This document shows positions 1 to 8,110 of a DNA stretch of 64,000 nt, one piece after another; the stretch's first letter is position 1, and the number at the start of each line of letters is the position of its first letter. This stretch comes from Lepidonotus clava (taxonomy: Eukaryota > Annelida > Polychaeta > Phyllodocida > Polynoidae). The stretch is taken from NCBI GenBank assembly GCA_936440205.1, contig OW387139.1:34746378-34810377 (forward strand), written 5' to 3'. Position numbers and translations under genes: made by a program. The notes under the pieces are model-generated. The model was not told the origin of the DNA. It worked only from the letters and a program-made list of their open reading frames with translations, and made no database searches.

Positions 1-13
1 TATAATCATCTTA

Positions 14-656
14 TGGCCGGTTGTGCAAACTTAGATCAAGCCTGGATTAGGCTCAGATTATTTCTTGGATTGCAAAGATCAGGATTAGCCCGTTCAAGTC
101 GGGGCTGAGATCTGATCCTGTGGAGGGGCAGTTTTAAGACTAGATAAATGTATATTTTCATTAGAAATTGTAATCTTGACATATTTAGACAAGTATACCG
201 ATAGCAATGCTAAGGGTGCCCTTATATCGAATTGTGAGGCGCCCCATCCCTGGGCTGGAATTTTACATTAAAAAGGTCTAAATTTGGCAAAAATCAGGGG
301 AGGCGCGCACCTCAGGCCCTAAATCCGTCCCTGAAATGAGTCAACTAAAAATCGTTTACATAATTATTTTCAAAAATCGCTGTTGGTAAGAGCGAGGCTT
401 AATCTTAATCCTCACTTGAAGCTTAACTTCAGAATCTTTGTATTTTTATGTATGGAATTAATTCCAATGTTAAACCATGTCTTTTAACATCATACGCAAA
501 CAGTGATCGTGTGTGCATGCATGTTTACCCCGTATGATTGGAAAAAGTGTGACATTTCTACATTTTAATAAGTTGCAGATTTTCAAGCTTGGGTTATATG
601 AGCTAATCCAATTAAGGTTTAAACCAAGCCTTGAGCTTTGTCTTCGCAACCGGCCA
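14..656. mobile_element. MITE, PIF/Harbinger-like, TTA target duplication
   Basis: The ends are imperfect inverted repeats of about 36 bp. Both begin TGGCCGGTTG reading inward and continue with matching blocks containing ATCAAG/CTCAAG and GGATTA/GGTTTA. A TTA flanks each end (11-13 and 657-659), which is the 3-bp target duplication typical of PIF/Harbinger elements. There is no transposase frame inside, so it is a non-autonomous MITE of 643 bp. The family call rests on the duplication length and could be wrong; the inverted-repeat structure itself is clear. Confidence 0.65.
237..333 (-). mobile_element. hAT-like fragment nested in the MITE
   Basis: Read on the minus strand, the segment begins CAGGGACGGATTTAGG at 333, which resembles the CAGGGACGGAT-type terminus of many hAT MITEs. 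It continues with a GC-rich GCGCGC stretch. The opposite terminus is not seen, so this would be a truncated copy inside the larger inverted-repeat element. The assignment is from the terminal motif only. Confidence 0.35.
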
Positions 657-940
657 TTATTCTAAAGACCAACGCTTGTTCTTGAATATCCCGATTAAAC
701 ACATGGCAAGATTGTAAACAATCACACAATAGTAGTAATAGTAAGACAGTTAATCAGGTATATAGCCATGTGTTAGATTAATAGGTCGAGATCCCCATAA
801 TTACATTGAGTCATTATTGGATTTATCATAGGTAACTCTATACATATCCATATATAATATAAGGGGGTTTACATTATAGGTATAAAGGGTTTTACAGCAC
901 AGATTTAGTTCTGGAAACTCTCACCAGGTGCCTTCGGAGG

Positions 941-1050
941 CTTTCACACCTTTTCGGGGCCTGGCACTGGTCACGTGACCAGTCACATGACCAGGCTTTC
1001 ACACCTTTTCGGGGCCCGGCACTGGTCACGTGACCAGTCACATGACCAGG
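941..1050 (+). repeat. Two 55-bp tandem units in U3 with E-box palindromes
   Basis: Units 941-995 and 996-1050 differ at one visible base. Each contains the palindrome TGGTCACGTGACCA and a nearby variant, AGTCACATGACC. CACGTG is the core E-box bound by bHLH-zip factors of the USF/MYC/MITF type. The position just upstream of the TATA-like box suggests an LTR enhancer. The 3' LTR carries the same block at 5605-5714. Confidence 0.75.
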
Positions 1051-1074
1051 CTTTCACAGGTGGCCCCAAGGGGG

Positions 1075-1084
1075 GGATAAAAGG
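1075..1084 (+). promoter_or_regulatory. TATA-like box of the 5' LTR
   Basis: GGATAAAAGG lies about 25 bp after the E-box block and about 100 bp before the LTR's poly(A) signal. This is the spacing expected for a U3 promoter. The start site would be about 30 bp downstream. The 3' LTR has the same motif at 5739-5748. Confidence 0.55.
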
Positions 1085-1182
1085 CCCACAATTATTACAT
1101 TCTGGGAGATTGGTTAGGAGAGCTATAGAGGGAAGACCTGCTGCCATGCCTGCTGCTTGGGTGTCTACATGCTGTAGTGCCC

Positions 1183-1188
1183 AATAAA
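1183..1188 (+). terminator. AATAAA poly(A) signal in the LTR
   Basis: AATAAA lies about 80 bp from the LTR end. The identical signal at 5847-5852 in the 3' LTR is the one expected to end the element's transcript. Confidence 0.6.
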
Positions 1189-1380
1189 CCTACATTATAT
1201 TATTGCTGTTTCAACATGGTCTTCATTGCTGTCAACATGGGCAACCAGCCCTCTTAACCTTTCACTGGTGGAGAACCCGGGTAATAGCAACATGCATGGT
1301 ATAGGAGCAACAAGAAGTGGCCAGGAGTGGCCAGAAAACATCCATAGAGTTGCCAGGAGTGGCCCCCGCTCTGTGACAGC

Positions 1381-2220
1381 CTCTACATCTCGCTGACGGC
1401 CGTGTGACGTCGCCAGTGGCCTTGTGAAGTCGCCAGTGGCCGTGTGAAGTCGCCAGTGGCCGTGTGAAGTCGCCAGTGGCCGTGTGAAGTCACCAGTGGC
1501 CTTGTGAAGTCGCCAGGGGCCGTGTGAAGTCGCCAGGGGCCGTGTGAAGTCGGCATGGGCCCTGTGAGGGCGCCTACGGCTCCAGGAGGGTGGGACTAGC
1601 CTCAGGAAGACGGTACTACTCCGGGGAGATCGCCCAGCAGCCGTAAGGACGGGAGCATGCCAAGGAGCGCGGGGAGCACCCCAGGACGGTGGGGAGCACC
1701 CCAGGACGACGGGGAGCACCCCAGGATGACGGGGGTGGCCCTGTGAAGTCTACAACAGCCCTGTGACGTCGCCGATGGCCCTATGACGTCTACGACGGCC
1801 CTGTGAGGTCAGCATGGGCTTTCTGAGATGCCTACAGCTTCAGAGAGACAACTACAGTGCGGGGAAGATGCCAACGTCCGTGGGAGAACACCAGTGGCTG
1901 TGTGATAATGCCAGGGGCCTTGTGAGGCCGGCACTACCCACAGGAGGACGCTGACAGCTATATGGGATCACCGACGGCCGTGGGAGGACCACCAGAGCGC
2001 CGGGAGGACTACCAAAACCCTGTAAACTCAGGGGCGGCTCTGTAGGGTCAGGAACTGCTTTGAACAGGACGGCACTGCCCCTGGAGGACGGCACTGCCCC
2101 CTGGAGGACGGCACTGCCCCCTGGAGGACGGCACTGCCCCCTGGAGGGCTGCAACAGCATCAGGAGGGTGGCTCCAGCATCAGGATGGCGGCAGCAGACT
2201 CAGAAGGAAGGACCAGGTTT
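1381..2220 (+). repeat. Leader array of about 42 divergent 20-bp units
   Basis: From the 5' LTR to shortly before the gag frame, the sequence falls into 20-bp units. The best-kept are 1411-1550 (CGCCAGTGGC plus CGTGTGAAGT) and 2081-2140 (CTGGAGGACG plus GCACTGCCCC). Units between them are strongly diverged yet stay in the same register, with only a few one-base shifts. The common theme is GTGAGGACG followed by a GCC-rich half. Because 20 is not a multiple of 3 and most units contain TGA, all plus-strand frames are closed, so it is a non-coding leader. It may hold RNA structure or packaging or dimerisation signals; that is inference. Confidence 0.8.
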
Positions 2221-2438
2221 TATGGTTTATATGTGATAAATATGCATGTTAATAAGATGTTTTATGCTAGGTTATTAAGTTATCATTGATGGAAACAGAT
2301 TGACATCATTAAGGTGATTATGTTGGTTTGAATGTATTACACCCACAAGTATTTTTGTTTTGAAAAAGGAAAAGGAGGGAAAATTTAATCTGACATATTT
2401 TCAACAATAGATTAGGAAGCTCTAAAGAAAAAAACAAG
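2221..2438 (+). other. AT-rich segment between leader array and gag frame
   Basis: Composition switches sharply from GC-rich repeats to AT-rich DNA at about 2220. An A-rich run precedes the gag start. The ATG at 2439 has A at -3 and G at +4, a favourable eukaryotic start context. No repeat or open frame is seen here. Confidence 0.5.
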
Positions 2439-3968
2439 ATGGGGACTGCTTGTTTGGAAGGTGATCTTTATGATGCATATGATAGGTTTCTAGAGTCATT
2501 AAAGCCTGGATTATTTCCAACTGATTGCCTAGAAGTATTGCCTTGGTTTAGAAAATATGAGAGGTATGTTAGGGAAGTCTTTGGGAATGGTGAGTCTACA
2601 AGGCTGATGTTTATAAAAGACTGGTTACCATATCACATCCAAATTTTAGTGCAACGTTTTAAGAGCTATGAATCAATCAAAGAATATGTTGTTGGACAAT
2701 TTGGAGCAAAGAAAGAACAAGTTTGGGAACAAGCAAAATTAGTTAGGCAAAGAGAAGAAGAGAGTCCCCATGAGTATTATCTCAGACTTACCCATGTATG
2801 GCGATCTGCTGACATTCCAATTGATAAGTTAGCTTATCTATTTAGATGCAACCTCCTGCAAGATATTAGATCGAAGCTACCAGAAAGGGAACTGACTTTA
2901 GGTGAGCTATGCCAAATTGCAAGGGAAATATGGGAAAAACAAGAAGAGGAAAGAGATTATGCAAGGAGGCTGAAATTGATCATGCAAAGAGTAGATAGCT
3001 ATCATGAAAATGCCAAACATTCTTTGGCAGAAATAAAACAGGAGCTTATACAGGTAGTCCTAGGCCAAGCTATATCAAGTATATGTCAGAATTCGTTGCA
3101 AAGTAGGCAAAGTGAGATATCCATGGAAGGGGACTTTGTGCAAGGGGCAGAGCAAGGAGACAGCTCACCCACCTTGGAGCACACAGTACCATATCAGGAC
3201 AACTCTAGGCAGGTGAGGGAGTATGAGCCAGTGCAGGAACTCAAATTGCCTGAAAATACCCCACCTACAGAACTTCCTGTGATGGAAGAGGGGTGTGAAA
3301 AAGAAAGAGATGTAGGCAAAGTCAGTTCTAACAAAGAAATGGGTAGGAATAAGAAAAAGTGTAGATCAAAGAGGAAAAGGACTGAAAACCTAGTCCAAAA
3401 CCATTTAGAAGAGGGGAAAATTGTGTCATTGTGTGGAAATCAGACAAACATGGGTGATATGGTACATTGTATAAAAGTCATAGATAATGAGATTGATATG
3501 GTTCCATGTCTAAGCTCTGAGAACCCAAATTCTGAAAATGAGACCCAATGTTGTGAAACGGAAGTTTGTGTCTCAACAGGTCAGAAAATAGATATTGACA
3601 TTTCAACTTGTGACACGATCGAAATAAGCAGTGCTGAAACTAAATGTACAGTTGTAGGATGTCACGAGGGTATTGTGAATGATGTCATTTCATACCCCTA
3701 TAATGATGACAGAGCTGAAAGTCAAGTTAATGGCTTTTCTCAGACACATGCTGATAGGATCTCAACCCCAAGTTTGCCTAAATATGTAGGTGAGGAGACA
3801 ACATTGTCCTTTGCAAGTGACATAGAAGAAAAGGGCTCTAAACAGTCAAATGACATAGGCATAGGTTGTAGAATAGCAGACAGAGTGCCAGAGTGCAAAA
3901 GTGACCACAATCATAGGCTTAAAAGGCTATATGACAGGCAAGCACCTATGACACACCGTGGAATATGA
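2439..3968 (+). CDS. Gag-like protein of the LTR element (509 aa)
   Basis: This is the only long frame in the window. Residues of roughly 30-170 look like a retrotransposon Gag capsid: a helical, W- and F-containing region. At 104-117 it has a major-homology-like motif, with Q104, a Glu cluster at 106-108, Tyr 113/114 and Arg-Leu 116-117. Next comes a charged coiled-coil-like stretch (about 165-205), then an acidic, Ser/Thr-rich low-complexity tail. The tail carries a basic patch near 304-315 (RNKKKCRSKRKR) that could bind RNA or act as a nuclear signal. No CCHC zinc knuckle is visible. The role would be to assemble particles around element RNA. The A-at-minus-3 start context supports the ATG at 2439. 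The Gag call is by motif pattern, not database match. Confidence 0.75.
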   Translation: MGTACLEGDLYDAYDRFLESLKPGLFPTDCLEVLPWFRKYERYVREVFGNGESTRLMFIKDWLPYHIQILVQRFKSYESIKEYVVGQFGAKKEQVWEQAKLVRQREEESPHEYYLRLTHVWRSADIPIDKLAYLFRCNLLQDIRSKLPERELTLGELCQIAREIWEKQEEERDYARRLKLIMQRVDSYHENAKHSLAEIKQELIQVVLGQAISSICQNSLQSRQSEISMEGDFVQGAEQGDSSPTLEHTVPYQDNSRQVREYEPVQELKLPENTPPTELPVMEEGCEKERDVGKVSSNKEMGRNKKKCRSKRKRTENLVQNHLEEGKIVSLCGNQTNMGDMVHCIKVIDNEIDMVPCLSSENPNSENETQCCETEVCVSTGQKIDIDISTCDTIEISSAETKCTVVGCHEGIVNDVISYPYNDDRAESQVNGFSQTHADRISTPSLPKYVGEETTLSFASDIEEKGSKQSNDIGIGCRIADRVPECKSDHNHRLKRLYDRQAPMTHRGI

Positions 3969-4158
3969 TACTGAAGTGAAGATAATTGTTTCTTATAGCC
4001 TATTCTAATTTTTATTTGTGATTGATATCATTGATATTGACATGAAAGCATACATTATTTGTATTGGTAGGTGAGACTAGTTGGCAAGACTTGGTTAAGA
4101 GAGGAAGGATAAATATAGTTTTATGGAGCATTCATAAATGGCATAGGGACCTTGAAAG

Positions 4159-4580
4159 CAGTGTTATGAGGGCATGAGAAAGACATCCTTGGGTTTGAGT
4201 CCCCGAAGTATGTATGTGTAATATTTAAGTGTTGAGGTCATGGGATCTATGTCCTAGGACTGGGGTAGAGCCATATGCTCCCCCATGTATGAATGTATTG
4301 TAAGTTGGTGTTAAGGGCATGGGAAATGCGTCCTGGCACTGGGGTAGAGCCGGATGCTCCCCCAAGTATGAATGTATTGTTAGTGTTGAGGGCATGGGAA
4401 ATGCGTCCTAGCACTGGGGTAGAGCCGTATGCTCCCCCAAGTATGATTGTGTTGTAAGGTGATTTGAGGGCATAGGAAATATGCACTACCATGGGGTAGA
4501 GCCGTTTGCTCCCCCAAATGTGGGAATGTTATTTTAAGGCATGGGAAATTAGTCCTAGCACTGTGGTTTGAATGCCAAGA
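4159..4580 (+). repeat. 75-79 bp tandem array with a recurrent stem-loop
   Basis: About six degenerate units share GAGGGCATGGGAAATGCGTC, then ACTGGGGTAGAGC, then GCTCCCCCAAGTATGAATGT. Four units (4262-4284, 4341-4363, 4416-4438 and 4493-4515) keep GAGC and GCTC as a stem flanked by GGGG and CCCC. The 5-base loop differs between units: CATAT, CGGAT, CGTAT, CGTTT. It lies in the element's 3' non-coding part and may be an RNA structural signal. The outer units are strongly diverged. Confidence 0.75.
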
Positions 4581-5434
4581 GTAGGAATGTCTATTTTTAG
4601 GAAGAAGGTGAAATTTAGTACCTACAAAGGTTCAGTTATGTTAAGAAGAAGTCCAGTCTGCCACTATTTTATGATAAGTAAGCTTTGCATTTGATCAATG
4701 AGAGCCAGCTTCATGTGCACTATTACAGATATTCTAGAAACAATCACTTATTTGAAGAAATAGGTATGTGTGTTAAAGGGTATATAAATATGGTATGGCT
4801 GAAAGCATTAGGCGAATTGTTGAATGGAGTTTGTACCTTGCAGCTAAGATATAGCTCCACAACAAATGTATGTTTATGTCAACAAGAAGGAAGGTTATTT
4901 GTTAAAATTTTGACATAATGAAAGTATGATATTGTAATTGTATAAAAAAGAGAGTATTGATTTATGTGAATTGTTTAGATCTCTTCACAATTACTGATCC
5001 AATGTGAATGATGAGACATTACAGACTCATATTATTGTATATGGACCTGTTTTGAAAACTGTATGTTTGATCTGATTGTTTATTTGATTGTTACCTGTTT
5101 GGTTACCTATATGATTATAACAAATATAGTACCTCACAGCTAAGCTAGACAGCTCCCAAGATATATGATTGTTATAAATGATAGGTATAGATTCTGGAAT
5201 ACAATATCAGAGAACTTCGATGGAAAGGTGTTGAAATATCTGATTGTATAATGAATAGTATGCTGAGAGATGGATGTAAACTATGTTGATATTTGAATTA
5301 TGTTGATGTATTACATTGTATGATATTGTATTATAATGACACTCATGCAGCATGGCACCATAATAGCAGAGTCCACATTTTTAGGATATTGGTTAAGTGT
5401 AGTGGTAACACTTATTCTCTGTAGTGGGGAGTAG
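4581..5434 (+). other. 3' non-coding part of the LTR element
   Basis: This is AT-rich DNA between the hairpin array and the 3' LTR. It has no long frame and no recognisable pol motif. The purine-rich stretch GTAGTGGGGAGTAG directly before the LTR (5421-5434) is the best candidate for a polypurine tract, although it is interrupted by T residues. Confidence 0.5.
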
Positions 5435-5928
5435 TGTTAGATTAATAGGTCGAGATCCCCATAATTACATTGAGTCATTATTGGATTTATCATAGGTAAC
5501 TCTATACATATCCATATATAATATAAGGGGGTTTACATTATAGGTATAAAGGGTTTTACAGCACAGATTTAGTTCTGGAAACTCTCACCAGGTGCCTTCG
5601 GAGGCTTTCACACCTTTTCGGGGCCTGGCACTGGTCACGTGACCAGTCACATGACCAGGCTTTCACACCTTTTCGGGGCCCGGCACTGGTCACGTGACCA
5701 GTCACATGACCAGGCTTTCACAGGTGGCCCCAAGGGGGGGATAAAAGGCCCACAATTATTACATTCTGGGAGATTGGTTAGGAGAGCTATAGAGGGAAGA
5801 CCTGCTGCCATGCCTGCTGCTTGGGTGTCTACATGCTGTAGTGCCCAATAAACCTACATTATATTATTGCTGTTTCAACATGGTCTTCATTGCTGTCAAC
5901 ATGGGCAACCAGCCCTCTTAACCTTTCA
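5435..5928 (+). repeat. 3' LTR
   Basis: This is identical by eye to the 5' LTR over all 494 bp and is followed by the CATG target duplication. It includes the same E-box block, TATA-like box and AATAAA. Identity of the two LTRs is the evidence for a very recent insertion. Confidence 0.9.
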
Positions 5929-5932
5929 CATG

Positions 5933-7600
5933 TACATGTGTATATATGTACGTGGGTCATAGATACACACTTACATTATGTACATTTTAATTTCAGGAGA
6001 ATCTTTTTTTTTCAGTTTTGTGTCATAGTGTGGTGTCCGAGGCAGATCAATAGTGGCTCTGGCCGAGGTTGGTGGTGGTGAGGGGTCGACTCTCAGGCCC
6101 TGTACACACACAAGCGATCAATCCCAGACCACCACCGCACATATTTGTCTTGTACGCCCACCAGAACGACCCTGTTGTCGCCGACCGACGGCCCCGAAAA
6201 TGCCCCCGACCCTTCATTCTCCCATTATGGTCCGCGCAACAGTGAGGAAGATCGAGGGAACGGATAAATACATCCTGGGTCCTATAGGGGTCAAAACTCT
6301 TATTCTAATATTGTAATTATAATGATTGTATCGAGCCCGCAGTTCATATTCAATTGCTTTTTTTACAGCTGTTATGAAAATTATACACTATAAAGCTATA
6401 TAACCTGTTGAAGTCACTATGTAGGCCTATCTAGGTGGTTATCACTCAGTGTATTAGGCCTACTGAATACTGAAAGGGCAGTGACTATTAGATATTTGGT
6501 GTGAGGTATATGTTGGTGTGAGCAGAGAGAGTAAAGTTTTAATTTTAGTCTCCATGGTGTGAGGTTTGATGGGGGCTATCTCCATTCAGTGTCGGTAATT
6601 GTTTATGAATAATCATGGAGGATATTTAATTGTATGGTTTACTATACATGGGCACTACATACTAAAGTTATAGTATATTAAATTATAAACATTTTGAATG
6701 TATTGTTTAATGACTATTGTTTGCTAGGCACGATCCAAGAACTCCAACACTTGCTTCCCCATCCTTCAGCCATACCATTTTCTCTGAAAATTAATATGCA
6801 GTTTACTCACTCATGATTCTAGCTCTTTTACCAAACCGATCTCCGAAATCGATTCTGAATCAGTCCATATCTGTATCGTGAATTGTGTCCCTCGCTTTAC
6901 CTAACACAAGAAACGATCTTATGTTCAACAACAACAACGTTAATCATCAAGGCGCTATGGACCTATTGGTAAACAGGTACATGTATCAAGTCGGTATCAG
7001 GGGACCAAATTCGTGGGGCATTGGCACTTTGTACCAATAAAGCGGTGTTGATTTGCATATGAGGTCGGGTTACCAGGAGCCCTTCTTTATTCTGTCCCAT
7101 TTCTAGAAGGAATGTGTTAAATACAAAATGGTGTCTTTTACTTCCGGAACAATGACGCCTGTTACGTCCACTCTGTCCACCGGGTTGAACTGATCTTGCT
7201 TTATGACTATAAATTAAGACAATATTAGGTGATACCTTAGCAGTGTTATGTTTGCAAGCAATCTACATGCATTATACCTAATCTCGGACAAATTCAGTTG
7301 ACGCCATGACAGCTCTAATAGAGTAATCAATATATGAAACAAGCATAGGTACGCCTTCTATCTACCGTATAAGATGTCCAGATCATTGAGAACCGAAGTG
7401 ATCTGAAATGATGTACATGTAATAGAATCATATAATAACCAGAATCTCTAATATTTATGGTCGTAGCAGTACATATACAAAATAATCATTTATCAATGCT
7501 GAAGCTTTATAGGTAACCATATGATTTATAGATAGATAAGAAGAACTCTAATACAGTACATGTGTATGAACTATGAATTGAGACCCCTCAAAATATCAAA
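5933..7600. other. Non-coding stretch, no recognised feature
   Basis: It opens with an ACATGTACATGT-type word common in this genome. A GC-rich patch at 6050-6270 contains two overlapping frames of 63 and 87 codons with no recognisable domain and no clear splice structure. The remainder is AT-rich, and I saw no repeat or gene in it. Confidence 0.4.
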
Positions 7601-8085
7601 TGTGTCGTGAGCACGTCTAATATGAGACCATCTGGTCTGGGGGAGGACAAAGCGAGACCGATGTCGGATGTTGACCTGTCCTGTGATTTATTGTAAAGAC
7701 CTGGTAAATTATTCATTAGTTTGCCCCGCCGATTAGCATCCACTGATGGGGGAGGGGGGCACGGTTAGTGGAAAGAGGTGGCCAGTATCTGAAGTCTGGC
7801 CGTGATCAGGAATAAAGGAGTCAGAGATGAGGAACAAAACCAGACCAGTTCACGAGCGGCCCCCTCTGCCCTTCCGGACCTCGCTACTGTGAACAACGGA
7901 AGGACTCAGACACTAAAAGGGTCACGTCATGTTTTTCCTTGACCACAAGTAGGTCAGAGGTCAAGACAGGTCACAGGTCGTAGTGACCTCCGACAAGGCT
8001 GTTTACGAGGAGGTTGGTCATACGTTGGCGTTGTCCTCCAGCGTTTTACGGCCCAACAGGACAGTGGTCATTAGGTTATTAGGAC
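7600..8085. promoter_or_regulatory. GC-rich single-copy island with nuclear-receptor half-sites
   Basis: This is a GC-richer, non-repetitive stretch without a long frame in otherwise AT-rich DNA. Between 7951 and 7989 it holds AGGTCA (7951), AGGTCA (7958), AGGTCA (7968), AGGTCG (7975) and, inverted, TGACCT (7984). Successive spacings are 1, 4, 1 and 3 bp. DR1 and DR4 are recognised binding arrangements for RXR, HNF4 or COUP-TF-type and TR/LXR-type receptors. Enhancer activity is inferred from motif density alone. Confidence 0.45.
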
Positions 8086-8110
8086 CATGGAGAGTATTTT
8101 ACTCTCCATG
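8086..8110. repeat. Perfect 11-bp inverted repeat
   Basis: The arms CATGGAGAGTA and TACTCTCCATG are separated by TTT. A short direct repeat (TAGGACC) brackets the hairpin. No function is assigned. Confidence 0.7.

Larger units (their letters stand above)
771..1264 (+). repeat. 5' LTR
   Basis: This 494-bp repeat starts TGTTAG and ends CTTTCA. It matches the 3' LTR with a constant offset of 4664 and no length difference. The U3 part holds a doubled 55-bp block with CACGTG palindromes, a TATA-like box near 1075 and an AATAAA at 1183-1188. The putative R region therefore runs from roughly 1105 to about 1205, with U5 after it. Confidence 0.9.
771..5928 (+). mobile_element. Gag-only LTR retrotransposon, young
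   Basis: Two direct repeats of 494 bp (771-1264 and 5435-5928) begin TG and end CA. They bracket a 4170-bp internal region and are flanked by CATG (767-770 and 5929-5932), a 4-bp target duplication. By eye the two LTRs are identical, so the insertion is very recent. In order, the internal part holds a GC-rich periodic leader, one long Gag-like frame, and a repeat-bearing 3' non-coding stretch. No protease, reverse transcriptase, RNase H or integrase region is recognisable, so it probably depends on a partner element for replication. The Gag type and short duplication fit a Gypsy-like (Metaviridae) relative, but without pol this is inference. As a gag-only element it looks whole. Confidence 0.9.

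Noticed and set aside
975-1187. 70-codon frame, repeated exactly at 5639-5851
   Set aside because: It lies within the LTR U3/R region and is duplicated only because both LTRs are identical. No domain.
1381-1570. CRISPR-like array
   Set aside because: Units are contiguous 20-bp repeats without spacers, inside a eukaryotic LTR element.
1195-1719. 174-codon minus-strand frame
   Set aside because: It is a frame through the GC-rich 20-bp repeat array, with a repetitive translation that follows the array. Not a gene.
1852-2160. 102-codon minus-strand frame
   Set aside because: Also a product of the 20-bp array; proline-rich low-complexity translation.
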